Shown: in pieces, positions 9,108 to 19,417 of the stretch
Numbering within the stretch: the stretch's first letter is position 1
Layout: every line of letters begins with the position of its first letter
From: Bifidobacterium leontopitheci
GTDB lineage: Bacteria; Actinomycetota; Actinomycetes; Actinomycetales; Bifidobacteriaceae
DNA: 64,000 bases
Assembly (NCBI RefSeq): GCF_009193355.1
Contig: NZ_WBVT01000005.1
Coordinates: 1 to 64,000, forward strand
Direction of reading: 5' to 3'
Made by a program: the position numbers and the translations under genes
The notes under the pieces: model-generated
Database searches by the model: none
Told to the model about the DNA's origin: nothing
What the model saw: only the letters and a program-made list of their open reading frames with translations

Positions 9108-9153
9108 GAGGGGTGGTCCCGTACGCGTGAAACCGCGTTCGAGGCCACCCCTC
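9108..9153 (+). terminator. putative terminator after the hypothetical gene
   Basis: GAGGGGTGG at 9108-9116 pairs with CCACCCCTC at 9145-9153, with further pairing inside the loop. It lies 30 bases after the stop codon at 9077. Confidence 0.5.
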
Positions 9154-9239
9154 GCGCGTATTCGGCCGTCGGCAACGGGCCATGCGGCACTGGTCATGCG
9201 CCCTGCGCACTGTATCAACGCACGTGTAGGGTGACGGGT

Positions 9240-10130
9240 ATGCCGATTACCAGAACGATAGACAACGCGAAGGCCGAACGGGTGCGCAGGGTCGCCGACC
9301 TCGCCAGCCGCAGAAGCCGCGAGCGGTACGGCCGCTTCCTCATCGAAGGGCCGCAGGCGGTGCGCGAAGCCGTCTCATGCCGTCCCGACACGGTGCTCGA
9401 CCTGTATGCCGAGATCAGGGACATGGAAGATGGCGTCCCGCATGACGACGCCACGCCGCCCCGGTTCGCGAATGACACGATCGCGGCCATCGTCTCGCGC
9501 GCCGAACAAGAGGGCGTCTACGTGCACCCCGCCACCGCGGCGGTGATGCGGCGCATCAGCCCCGACTGCCAGGGGATCGCGGCGGTCGGCGACCTCGAGA
9601 GGATGCAGACCGACGTGCAGGACGTACGGTTCGGCGAACGCCCCCTCGTCGCCGCGTTCTGGCAGGTGCGCGACCCCGGCAACGCGGGAACGGTCATCCG
9701 CGCTGCCGACGCCGCCGGCTGCGACGCGGTGATCCTGCTGGACGACTGCGTCGACGTGTTCAACCCCAAGGTCATCCGCTCCACCGCGGGATCCCTGTTC
9801 CACATCCCCGTGGTCGCCATGGACGTCGCCGCGTTCTTCTCGTGGACCGGCGACAACGGACTCGCGACCGTCGCCGCCGACGTGTACGGCGTGGACGGCA
9901 AGGCGCCCGTCGAGCTGCCCCAGGCGCTCGCGGACAGGGATTTCATCCGCCGTTCCAAGGCCGTGGTGTTCGGCAACGAGGCGCGCGGCCTGGAGCCTGG
10001 ATTGCTGCGCCGCTGCGACTCGATGGTCCGCGTGCCGCTGTACGGGAAAGCCGAGTCGCTCAACCTTGCGACCAGTGCCGCGGTGCTGCTGATGAGTCTG
10101 GCTATGTCGAGCCATATAGAGAAAATGTGA
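9240..10130 (+). CDS. SpoU/TrmH family RNA 2'-O-methyltransferase
   Basis: A 296-residue SPOUT-fold RNA methyltransferase that would transfer a methyl group from S-adenosylmethionine to a ribose 2'-OH of rRNA or tRNA. The N-terminal part (FLIEGPQAVREAV) is the substrate-binding subdomain of the TrmH/RlmB group. The C-terminal half has the knot motifs: VRDPGNAGTVIRAADAAG, VFGNEARGLEP and VPLYGKAESLNLATSAAVLL, with the conserved Asn, Arg and Glu. ATG 9240 is preceded by AGGGTGACGGG and begins where family members begin. It sits directly upstream of pheS but has its own spacing; the exact RNA target cannot be read. Confidence 0.88.
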   Translation: MPITRTIDNAKAERVRRVADLASRRSRERYGRFLIEGPQAVREAVSCRPDTVLDLYAEIRDMEDGVPHDDATPPRFANDTIAAIVSRAEQEGVYVHPATAAVMRRISPDCQGIAAVGDLERMQTDVQDVRFGERPLVAAFWQVRDPGNAGTVIRAADAAGCDAVILLDDCVDVFNPKVIRSTAGSLFHIPVVAMDVAAFFSWTGDNGLATVAADVYGVDGKAPVELPQALADRDFIRRSKAVVFGNEARGLEPGLLRRCDSMVRVPLYGKAESLNLATSAAVLLMSLAMSSHIEKM

Positions 10131-10150
10131 ACTCGGTAAAACGCTAGGGA

Positions 10151-10159
10151 TGATATGAT
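10151..10159 (+). promoter_or_regulatory. extended -10 promoter element upstream of pheS
   Basis: TGATATGAT gives a TG-N-TATGAT extended -10 box about 65 bases before the pheS start. No good -35 box is visible, which fits an extended -10 promoter. It would drive pheST. Confidence 0.45.
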
Positions 10160-10170
10160 TTCGGCGCACG

Positions 10171-10203
10171 ACAACCGGGTATGTGCACAACAACCGGGTA
10201 TGT
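10171..10203 (+). repeat. 14-bp direct repeat in the pheS leader
   Basis: ACAACCGGGTATGT occurs at 10171-10184 and again at 10190-10203, offset by 19 bases, between the -10 element and the pheS start. It could be a regulator-binding pair or a recent duplication. Confidence 0.6.
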
Positions 10204-10222
10204 AAAGGATGAAAGGGTTCTC

Positions 10223-11290
10223 GTGGCAGACAATGCTCTCTTCGATGCCCAGGCAGTGACCGATGCGGTCGCCGAGGGCATCAGCAAGATTCAGAACGCC
10301 TCCAGTCTGGAGGAACTCAAGGCCATCAAGACGCAGTACGCCGGAGCCGAGTCGGCGATGACCCGGGCCAGCAAGGCCATCGGTTCGCTGCCCGCCGACC
10401 AGAAGAAGGACGCCGGCAAGCTCATGGGCAAGCTGCGCGCCGACTTCGGCCGCGCGTACGGCCCCAAGGAGACCGAGCTGAAGGCGCAGGAGGAGCAGCG
10501 TGCGCTCGCCGCCGAGACCGTCGACATGACGCTGCCGGTGAAGCGCCATCCGCTGGGCGCCCGCCACCCGCTCGCCAAGCTCATGGAGGACGTCGAGGAC
10601 ATGTTCATCTCCATGGGCTGGCAGATCTCCGCCGGCCCCGAAGTGGAGACCGAATGGTACGACTTCGACGCGCTCAACTTCGGCCCGGACCATCCGGCCC
10701 GCCAGATGCAGGACACCTTCTACGTGAAGGGCAACCAGGCCAAGGACGCCGCCGGCTTCGTCGGCTCGAACATGGTGCTGCGCACGCAGACGTCCTCCGA
10801 CCAGGTGCGAGCGCTGCTCACGCGCGGCGTGCCGCTGTACATCGCCAGCCCGGGACGCGTGTTCCGCACCGACGAGCTCGACGCCACCCACACCCCGGTG
10901 TTCCACCAGTGCGAGGCCCTGGCCGTCGACAAGCACCTGACCATGGCCGACCTCAAGGGCGTGCTCGACAAGCTCGCCGTCACCATGTTCGGCCCCGAGG
11001 CGAAGACCCGCCTGCGCCCGAGCTACTTCCCGTTCACCGAGCCGAGCGCCGAGCTCGACCTGTGGTTCCCCGACAAGAAGGGCGGTGCGGGCTGGCTCGA
11101 ATGGGGCGGCTGCGGCATGGTCAACCCGAACGTGCTCAAGTCCGCGGGCATCGACCCGGAGGAGTACACCGGCTTCGCGTTCGGCGTGGGCATGGAGCGC
11201 ACGCTGCTGCTGCGTTCCGATATCAACGACATGCACGATCTCGTCGAGGGCGACGTGCGATTCAGCGAACAGTTTGTGATGGGGGAGTGA
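10223..11290 (+). CDS. pheS: phenylalanine--tRNA ligase alpha subunit
   Basis: The catalytic alpha subunit of the alpha2-beta2 phenylalanyl-tRNA synthetase, charging tRNA-Phe in the cytoplasm. The 355-residue product has an N-terminal coiled-coil arm followed by a class II synthetase core. Motif 2 is visible as FRTDELDATHTPVFHQ and motif 3 as GFAFGVGMERTLLLR. The start is taken as GTG 10223 (then ADNALFDAQ), preceded by GAAAGG, which matches the family N-terminus; an upstream in-frame start at 10181 would add residues overlapping the direct repeat. pheT follows after seven bases, so the two are co-transcribed. Confidence 0.96.
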   Translation: MADNALFDAQAVTDAVAEGISKIQNASSLEELKAIKTQYAGAESAMTRASKAIGSLPADQKKDAGKLMGKLRADFGRAYGPKETELKAQEEQRALAAETVDMTLPVKRHPLGARHPLAKLMEDVEDMFISMGWQISAGPEVETEWYDFDALNFGPDHPARQMQDTFYVKGNQAKDAAGFVGSNMVLRTQTSSDQVRALLTRGVPLYIASPGRVFRTDELDATHTPVFHQCEALAVDKHLTMADLKGVLDKLAVTMFGPEAKTRLRPSYFPFTEPSAELDLWFPDKKGGAGWLEWGGCGMVNPNVLKSAGIDPEEYTGFAFGVGMERTLLLRSDINDMHDLVEGDVRFSEQFVMGE

Positions 11291-11297
11291 TTGACCC

Positions 11298-13904
11298 ATG
11301 CCTATGGTTGACATTGATTGGCTCAAGGAACACGTCGAGGTCCCTGCCGACCTCACGTACGAGCAGCTGGCCAAGGACCTCGTCCGAGTCGGCCTCGAGG
11401 AGGAGGAGATCCACTCCTCCCAGGTGACCGGACCGATCGTCGTCGGCTACGTGCTCGACGCCACGCCGGAGCCGCAGAAGAACGGCAAGACCATCAACTG
11501 GTGCCATGTGGACGTCGGCGAGTACAACGTCGTCGACGAGAACGGCAAGAAGGTACCGCGCGGCATCGTGTGCGGCGCCCCGAACATGGCCGCCGGCGAG
11601 AAGGTCGTCGTCACCCTGCCCGGCGCCGTGCTGCCCGGCGACTTCAAGATCGAGCCGCGCAAGACGTACGGCCACATCTCCGAAGGCATGTGCGCCTCCG
11701 AGCGCGAACTCGGCCTCGGCGACGACCACAACGGCATCATCCTGCTGCGCGAATACGGCTTCACCCCCGAGGAGTACAAGGCGCTCAAGCCCGGCCAGGA
11801 CGCCATGCACCTGCTGCACCTCGACCAGCCGATCCTGGAGATCAACATCACCCCGGACCGCGGCTACGCGTTCTCGTACCGCGGCGTCGCGCGCGAATAC
11901 CACCACTCCACCGGCGCGCCGTTCGTCGATCCGGTCGTCGAACTCGACAAGCGCGCCCCCAAGTCGCCTGCAGCCGAATCCGGCGTCGCCAGCGACATCG
12001 AGGTGATCGTGGACGACAACAACCCGATCCACGGCGTCGCCGGATGCGACCGTTACGTCGCCCGCGCCGTCCACGGGTTCGACCCGTCGTCGCACACGCC
12101 CAACTGGATGCGTCGCCGCCTCATCCGCGCCGGCATGCGCTCCCTCTCGCTCGCCGTCGACGTCACCAACTACGTGATGCTCGACCTCGGCCAGCCGATG
12201 CACGCCTACGACCTCGACAAGATCGAAGGACCGATCGTCGTGCGCCGCGCGAACGCCGGCGAGAAGCTCACCACCCTGGACGGCAAGAACCACGACCTGA
12301 GCCCCGAGGACCTGCTCATCACCGACTCTCCGAACGGCCAGCGCGGCTCGCGCATCCTCGGCATCGCCGGCGTCATGGGCGGCCTGTACGGCGAGGTGAC
12401 CGCCGAGACGAAGAACATCCTGCTGGAGGCCGCGCACTTCGACTCCGTTTCGATCGCGCGTTCCGCCCGCCGCCACAAGATCCCCTCCGAGGCGTCCCGT
12501 CGTTTCGAGCGCGGCGTCGACACGCAACTGCAGCCGGCCGCCGCGCAGATGGCCGCCGAACTGCTGACCAAGTACGGCAACGGCGAACCCAGCGAGCACC
12601 CCACCGACTACAACACCACGACGTTCCGCCGTCCGATTCACTTCAAGGCCAGCGAAGTGGCCCGCGTGGCCGGTCTTGACGTGGATGTCGACCGCATCAG
12701 CGACATCCTCACCGACGTCGGCTGCCGTGTCGCCGGCGGCGGCAACGGCGAGTTCTCCGTCTCCGCGCCGACGTGGCGCCCCGACCTCAACCAGCCGTGC
12801 GATCTGGTCGAAGAGGTCGCCCGACTGGTCGGCTACGACGAGATCCCCGTCACCGTGCCGCCGGCACCGGTCAAGGGCGCGGTCGGTCTGACCCCGGACC
12901 AGCGCCGTCGCCGTTGGGTCGCGGACACGCTCGCGGAATACGGCATGGTCGAATCGCTCAGCTACCCGTTCGTCGGCGACGAGGACTTCAAGGCCTTCGC
13001 CTACGATCCCGAGGCGATCAAGCCGGTCAGCGTCGAGATCGCCAACCCGCTCGCCGGCGACCGTCCCTACCTGCGCCGCGACATCCTGCCCACGCTCGCC
13101 ACCACCGTGCAGCGCAACCTGCGCCGCGGTCTGGAGAACGTCAGCCTGTACGAACTCGGCCACGTGTACCTGTGGGATCCGAACGCGCCCGCCATCCCGG
13201 CGCTGCCCGGCGGCGTGCGCCCCACCGACGAGCAGCTCAAGGCGCTCGACGTCGGCCTGCCCGACCAGCCGCTGCACGTCGCCGGCCTGCTGACCGGCAA
13301 TGCCGTGGACTCCGGCTGGCTCGGCGAGCGTCGCGCCGTCGACTGGAGCGACGCGGTCGAAGCGGTGCGCAGGATCTGCGACCGACTCGGCGCCAAGTAT
13401 GCGCTCGTGCAGCCCGCCGCCGATCAGGTCCCCGCACAGTGGCATCCCGGCCGCGCCGCCCAGGTCGTGGCCGACGGCAAGGCGGTCGGCTTCGTCGGCG
13501 AACTGCATCCGCACGTCAACGAGGCGCTCGGCCTGCCCTCCCATTCGGCCGCGTTCGAGCTCAACCTCACCGACCTGTTCGCCACGCTGGACGGCAAGCC
13601 GGTCCAGGCCAAGCCGATCTCCACGTTCCCGCCGGTCAAGCAGGACCTCGCGTTCACCGTCGACGACACGGTGACCGCCGACGAGCTGGAATCGGTCGTG
13701 CGCGAAGCCGCAGGCGACAACCTCGAATCCATCGACCTGTTCGACGTGTTCACCGGCGAACAGGTGGGCGAGGGCAAGAAGTCGCTGGCGTTCGCCGTCA
13801 CCTTCCGTTCGCCGTCCAAGACGCTCACCGCCGAGGACAGCGAAGCCATCCGCAAGGCCATCGTCGACAAGGCCGCGCAGATCGGCGCACAGCTGCGCGC
13901 CTGA
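11298..13904 (+). CDS. pheT: phenylalanine--tRNA ligase beta subunit
   Basis: The 868-residue non-catalytic partner of PheS. Domain order fits full-length bacterial PheT: an N-terminal tRNA-binding OB-like domain, the B3/B4 editing domain that hydrolyses Tyr-tRNA-Phe, the B5 domain, a degenerate class II core, and a C-terminal ferredoxin-like anticodon-binding domain (STFPPVKQDLAFTVDD to the end). Length is slightly above the E. coli enzyme and normal for actinobacteria. The ATG at 11298 follows the pheS stop by seven bases, with GGGGGAG at the end of pheS as ribosome-binding site. Confidence 0.96.
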   Translation: MPMVDIDWLKEHVEVPADLTYEQLAKDLVRVGLEEEEIHSSQVTGPIVVGYVLDATPEPQKNGKTINWCHVDVGEYNVVDENGKKVPRGIVCGAPNMAAGEKVVVTLPGAVLPGDFKIEPRKTYGHISEGMCASERELGLGDDHNGIILLREYGFTPEEYKALKPGQDAMHLLHLDQPILEINITPDRGYAFSYRGVAREYHHSTGAPFVDPVVELDKRAPKSPAAESGVASDIEVIVDDNNPIHGVAGCDRYVARAVHGFDPSSHTPNWMRRRLIRAGMRSLSLAVDVTNYVMLDLGQPMHAYDLDKIEGPIVVRRANAGEKLTTLDGKNHDLSPEDLLITDSPNGQRGSRILGIAGVMGGLYGEVTAETKNILLEAAHFDSVSIARSARRHKIPSEASRRFERGVDTQLQPAAAQMAAELLTKYGNGEPSEHPTDYNTTTFRRPIHFKASEVARVAGLDVDVDRISDILTDVGCRVAGGGNGEFSVSAPTWRPDLNQPCDLVEEVARLVGYDEIPVTVPPAPVKGAVGLTPDQRRRRWVADTLAEYGMVESLSYPFVGDEDFKAFAYDPEAIKPVSVEIANPLAGDRPYLRRDILPTLATTVQRNLRRGLENVSLYELGHVYLWDPNAPAIPALPGGVRPTDEQLKALDVGLPDQPLHVAGLLTGNAVDSGWLGERRAVDWSDAVEAVRRICDRLGAKYALVQPAADQVPAQWHPGRAAQVVADGKAVGFVGELHPHVNEALGLPSHSAAFELNLTDLFATLDGKPVQAKPISTFPPVKQDLAFTVDDTVTADELESVVREAAGDNLESIDLFDVFTGEQVGEGKKSLAFAVTFRSPSKTLTAEDSEAIRKAIVDKAAQIGAQLRA

Positions 13905-13949
13905 GCGCGCAGGCCAGACCCGTAAACGCAGCGAACAAAGGAGCAATCC

Positions 13950-14687
13950 ATGACAGAGCCGCAACCACAGCCGCAGTCACCTGATGGGGAATCAAGGGAC
14001 TCCCGGCAGGTTGCGGCTCCGCTGCAGGGCCAGCCGGTCAATCAGCCGGAATACGGGCAGCGGGTCGAACCCGAGTATGGCGCCCGCGCCGACGAATTCC
14101 CGCAAGGCTACGACCCGTACCTGTATGGGCATCCGGACGACGGCAACGCGCCCGGCCAAGTCGCAAGCCAGCAGGCCGCCGTGCCGGCGCTTGGCGGGGG
14201 TCAGGGGTATCCCGGGTATGCCGGGAGTCAGCCCGGGCAGTATCCTCCGGCACAGCAGTTCGGTGGTCCGGCGCAAGGGGGATACCCCGGCTTCGGCCAG
14301 CCGCAAGGCCCGGGCAACGGCGGCAGCCAGGACGGGCCGCATTACTTCCACGGCATCAACCTCGACGATCCTCAGCAGAACCCGATTTACGGGCACTGGG
14401 ATTTCTACGCGATCTTCGCGTTCGTCTTCTCCATCCTCTTCGCCATGCCGGTGCTTCCGGCGCTGATCGGCGGTCTCGCCATCTGGCGCACCCGGCGTTT
14501 CCACACCAAGGGCGTGGGGCTCGCCATCGCTGCGGTGGTCATCAACGTCCTGTCCACGATCACGGTGGTCTGGCTGATGATGCACGGCATCTCAGCCGAT
14601 GAGTTCTATCAGATGATGATGAACATGATCCAGTCGGGAGGCACCGGCGGGACTGGCGGCAGCGGGGACAGTACCATCTCCGCCTGA
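13950..14687 (+). CDS. DUF4190 domain membrane protein with Pro/Gln/Gly-rich N-terminus
   Basis: A 245-residue protein. The first 130 residues are low-complexity, rich in Pro, Gln, Gly and Tyr (for example SQPGQYPPAQQFGGPAQGG), typical of the disordered cytoplasmic tails of actinobacterial membrane proteins. Residues from about 150 form two transmembrane helices (YAIFAFVFSILFAMPVLPAL and LAIAAVVINVLSTITVVWLM) joined by a short basic loop, the DUF4190 pattern. A Gly/Thr-rich tail follows. Function is unknown. It lies 45 bases after pheT with AAAGGAG as ribosome-binding site and may be read through from pheST. Confidence 0.75.
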   Translation: MTEPQPQPQSPDGESRDSRQVAAPLQGQPVNQPEYGQRVEPEYGARADEFPQGYDPYLYGHPDDGNAPGQVASQQAAVPALGGGQGYPGYAGSQPGQYPPAQQFGGPAQGGYPGFGQPQGPGNGGSQDGPHYFHGINLDDPQQNPIYGHWDFYAIFAFVFSILFAMPVLPALIGGLAIWRTRRFHTKGVGLAIAAVVINVLSTITVVWLMMHGISADEFYQMMMNMIQSGGTGGTGGSGDSTISA

Positions 14688-14775
14688 CCGCGGGAGCTGC
14701 GTGTGCCCGGATGCCGACTGCCGCGGGCAGATGAGCGGGTGCTGACCGCGGAACAGGCGGCGACACGCGTCAACC

Positions 14776-14812
14776 CAATGCATATTATGCAATGTACTGT
14801 ATAACATGTATA
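14776..14812 (+). promoter_or_regulatory. putative ARG boxes (ArgR operator) upstream of argC
   Basis: Two adjacent A/T-rich imperfect dyads stand out in GC-rich sequence: TGCATATTATGCA (14779-14791) and TGTACTGTATAACATGTATA from 14793. Their spacing and content fit the paired 18-bp ARG boxes bound by ArgR, encoded in the same cluster. They sit 40-75 bases before the argC start, over the expected promoter. Confidence 0.7.
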
Positions 14813-14850
14813 CTCTTGCTCTAGTTTCGTTCGCGAGAAAAGAGCATGAT

Positions 14851-15942
14851 ATGGCGAAATACACCGTAGCCGTGGCGGGAGCCACGGGATATGCCGGAGG
14901 GGAGGCGTTGCGGATTCTCGCCGCCCGCCCCGATTTCGAGGTGACCTGCGTGACCGGCCATTCCTCGGTTGGCGACCGTCTGGGCAAGCATATGCCGCAT
15001 ATCCCGCAGCTGGCCGACCTGGTGGTCGAAGACACCACCGCGGATGTCCTCAACGGTCATGACGTCGTGGTGCTGGCCCTGCCGCACGGCGCTTCAGGCA
15101 AGCTCGCCTCCCAGCTCGACCCCGACACGGTCGTCGTGGACCTCGGCGCCGACCACCGTCTTGAGGAACGCTCCGCATGGGATGCCTTCTACGGCGGCGA
15201 CTTCTACGAGCATTGGACCTACGGTATGCCGGAGCTCATCATCGGCAAGGCCGACGGCGAGTACGTGCGGCAGCGGGGCAACCTTGCCGGGGTGAAGCGC
15301 ATCGCCGGGCCGGGCTGCAACGTGACCGCCACCACGCTGGCCATGCAGCCGGCCGTCGCCGAAGGCCTCATCGATGTCAGGGACATCGTCGCCGATCTGG
15401 TCGTTGGATACTCCGGCGCGGGCAAGAGCCTCAAGAGGACCAACCTGCTCGCCGCAGAAGCGTTCGGCTCCGCCCTGCCATACGGAGTCGGCGGCACGCA
15501 CCGGCACATTCCGGAGATCCTGCAGAACTTCGCCCATGCGGCGGGGGGCAACGGGGCGGACGCATCCAGGTTCAGCCTCGGATTCACCCCGATCCTGGCT
15601 CCGATGGCCCGAGGCATCCTCGCCACGGTGAGCGCGCGCATGAGCGACAAGGCGTTGGCCATGAGCGACGACGACATCCGACAGGTCTGGCTGAACGCCT
15701 ACGCCGGGCAGGAATTCATGGTCATGCTGCCGCAGGGCGTGCTGCCGGCCACGGCGAACGTCGTCGGATCGAACGCGGCGCACATCCAGGTCGTCACCGA
15801 CCGCAACGCCGGTCGTCTGATCGCCTTTGCGGCCATCGACAACCTGAACCGTGGCACCGCCGGTCAGGCCGTGCAGTCGTTGAACATCGCATTGGGACTC
15901 CCTGAGGATCAGGGACTGACGAAGATTGGAGTCGCGCCGTGA
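14851..15942 (+). CDS. argC: N-acetyl-gamma-glutamyl-phosphate reductase
   Basis: The third enzyme of arginine biosynthesis. It reduces N-acetylglutamyl phosphate to the semialdehyde with NADPH in the cytosol. The 363-residue product begins KYTVAVAGATGYAGGE, the Rossmann glycine motif, and carries the catalytic cysteine in AGPGCNVTATT (about residue 156). Length is normal. ATG 14851 is chosen over an in-frame ATG at 14806 because it matches the family start, follows AAAAGAG, and the upstream one would lie within the operator. First gene of the arg cluster; its stop overlaps argJ by four bases. Confidence 0.96.
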   Translation: MAKYTVAVAGATGYAGGEALRILAARPDFEVTCVTGHSSVGDRLGKHMPHIPQLADLVVEDTTADVLNGHDVVVLALPHGASGKLASQLDPDTVVVDLGADHRLEERSAWDAFYGGDFYEHWTYGMPELIIGKADGEYVRQRGNLAGVKRIAGPGCNVTATTLAMQPAVAEGLIDVRDIVADLVVGYSGAGKSLKRTNLLAAEAFGSALPYGVGGTHRHIPEILQNFAHAAGGNGADASRFSLGFTPILAPMARGILATVSARMSDKALAMSDDDIRQVWLNAYAGQEFMVMLPQGVLPATANVVGSNAAHIQVVTDRNAGRLIAFAAIDNLNRGTAGQAVQSLNIALGLPEDQGLTKIGVAP

Positions 15943-17111
15943 GCGTCACATTTGCCAAAGGATTCACCGCAGCGGGCATCGCGGCGGGCATCTCGTCCGT
16001 CGAGGGGAAGAAGGACCTCGCACTGGTCGTCAACAACGGCCCGCTCGACGCGGCCGCCGGCGTGTTCACGTCGAACCGCTTTTGCGCCGCACCCGTGCAG
16101 TGGTCGCGCAAACAGGTCGCCGACGGTCACATCAAGGCTGTGATCCTCAACTCCGGCGGTGCGAACGCCTGCACCGGCGAAGCCGGATACGAGCAGTCGA
16201 AGGCAACCGCCGAGACCGTCGCCGGGCTGGTCGGCGCCAAGGCGGAGGACATCGCCGTATGCTCCACCGGCCTGATCGGCGAACTGCTGCCGCTCGACCA
16301 CGTGCTCGCCGGCGCGAAGCAGGCGTACGCCGCTCTCGCCGACACCGACGAAGCGGGAGCCGACGCCTCGCACGCCATCATGACGACCGATACGAAGCCG
16401 AAGACCGTCACCCTGGAAAGCGCAGCCGGCTGGCGCATCGGCGGCATGGTCAAGGGCTCGGGCATGATCGCCCCGCAGCTGGCCACCATGCTGTGCGTCA
16501 TCACGACCGACGCGGTCGTGAGCGCAGGCCAGATGCAGGCCGCGCTGAACGCCGCCGCCGACCTGTCGTTCAACCGCATCGACGTTGACGGATGCATGTC
16601 CACCAACGACACGGTGCTGCTGCTCGCCTCCGGCGCGTCCGGCATCGAGCCCGACGCCGACGAGTTCAACGAGACCGTCGCCAAGGCCTGCGCCTCGCTC
16701 GCCCGCCAGATCATCGGCGACGGCGAAGGGGCTAGCCACGACATCCGCATCACCGTGACCGGCGCCACCACCGAGGACGCCGCACTGGCCTGCGGCCGCG
16801 CGGTCGCAGCCTCCAACCTGCTCAAGTGCGCGATCAGCGGCAACGACCCCAACTGGGGCCGCATCGTCTCCTCGCTGGGCACTGTGCCGGAGGACGTCGC
16901 GCCGTACGACGCGAACAAGGTCACCGTCGATGTCAACGGTGTGCGCATCTGCGAGAACGGAGGCGCCGGACGCGACCGCAGCGAGGTCGACATGACCCCG
17001 CGCGAAGTGCACATCGACATCGACCTCAACGCCGGTGACGCGCAGGCCACCGTATGGACCGATGACCTCACCCACGAATACGTCCATATCAACGCCGACT
17101 ACGAAAGCTGA
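15939..17111 (+). CDS. argJ: bifunctional glutamate N-acetyltransferase / amino-acid acetyltransferase
   Basis: Transfers the acetyl group from N-acetylornithine back to glutamate, giving ornithine and N-acetylglutamate, so the pathway runs as a cycle. The 390-residue precursor cuts itself into two chains at the Ala-Thr bond; the nucleophile is Thr183 in GMIAPQLATML. Other family marks are GGANACTGEAG and NDPNWGRI. The GTG start at 15939 overlaps the argC stop, indicating translational coupling. Whether it also uses acetyl-CoA (bifunctional) cannot be decided from sequence, but no argA-like gene is in this cluster. Confidence 0.95.
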   Translation: MSVTFAKGFTAAGIAAGISSVEGKKDLALVVNNGPLDAAAGVFTSNRFCAAPVQWSRKQVADGHIKAVILNSGGANACTGEAGYEQSKATAETVAGLVGAKAEDIAVCSTGLIGELLPLDHVLAGAKQAYAALADTDEAGADASHAIMTTDTKPKTVTLESAAGWRIGGMVKGSGMIAPQLATMLCVITTDAVVSAGQMQAALNAAADLSFNRIDVDGCMSTNDTVLLLASGASGIEPDADEFNETVAKACASLARQIIGDGEGASHDIRITVTGATTEDAALACGRAVAASNLLKCAISGNDPNWGRIVSSLGTVPEDVAPYDANKVTVDVNGVRICENGGAGRDRSEVDMTPREVHIDIDLNAGDAQATVWTDDLTHEYVHINADYES

Positions 17112-17120
17112 ACAACGCGT

Positions 17121-18066
17121 ATGGCAACTGAACTGAAAGGACCCGGATTCCATTTCGACGTGCACACCGATCTGCGCGCCGACCAGAAGGCGGAAGTGCT
17201 CATCGAAGCCCTGCCTTGGCTCGAGGAGTTCGCGGGCCAGCGCATCGTCGTCAAATACGGCGGCAACGCCATGGTCGACGAGCACCTCAAGCAGTGCTTC
17301 GCCGAAGACATGGTCTTCCTCCGTCAGGTGGGGCTCCACCCCGTCGTCGTGCACGGGGGAGGCCCGCAGATCTCCCACATGCTCAAGGCACTGGGCATCA
17401 AATCCGAGTTCAAAGGCGGTCTGAGGGTCACCACGCCCGAAGCCATGGACGTCGTGCGCATGGTGCTCACCGGCAAGGTGTCCCGCGAGCTTGTAGGCCT
17501 CATCAACGCGCACGGCCCGTTCGCGGTCGGACTGTCCGGCGAGGACGGCGCCCTGTTCTCCGCCATGCAGCGCAAGCCCATCATCGACGGCAAGCCCACC
17601 GACATCGGACTGGTCGGCGATGTGGTCAGCGTCGACGCCTCCGCGGTCGAAGACCTCATCAGCGCCGGACGCATCCCCGTCGTCTCCTCCGTCGCGCCGA
17701 ACGAGGACGACGCCACAGAGGTGCTCAACGTCAACGCCGATTCCGCGGCGGCGGCGCTGGCGGCGGCCTTGGGCGCCCGCAAGCTCATCATCCTCACCGA
17801 CGTCGACGGCCTGTACGCCGACTGGCCCGACCGCAATTCGCTGATCGGCCGCATCGGAGTGGAGAACCTGCGCGACATGCTGCCCGATCTGGAGACCGGC
17901 ATGAGGCCGAAGATGGAGGCATGCGTGCGCGCTATCGACGGCGGCGTTCCGCAGGCCCACATCATCGACGGGCGCAAGCCGCATTCCATTCTGAACGAGA
18001 TTTTCACCACCGCCGGCATCGGCACCATGGTCGTGCCCGAGGACGGCATTGAAATGAGGAGTTCCT

Positions 18067-18077
<11 letters not shown>
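17121..18077 (+). CDS. argB: acetylglutamate kinase
   Basis: Phosphorylates N-acetylglutamate with ATP, the second step of arginine synthesis and usually its feedback-controlled step. The 318-residue amino-acid kinase fold shows VVKYGGNAM, the [11 protein letters not shown] glycine loop and ILTDVDGLY. An N-terminal extension of about 30 residues is of the kind found in arginine-sensitive hexameric enzymes, so feedback inhibition by arginine is likely but inferred. It starts nine bases after argJ, with a weak ribosome-binding site, and overlaps argD by 11 bases. Confidence 0.96.
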
Positions 18078-19356
<1,279 letters not shown>

Positions 19357-19417
19357 ACCCTAGGCCGCGGCCATAACGGCAATCACGGCACACCAACGGA
19401 AACGTAAGGAGAACAAC

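Noticed and set aside
11262-13964. 900-codon minus-strand frame opposite pheT
   Set aside because: pheT is certain; the antisense frame arises from high GC in third positions.
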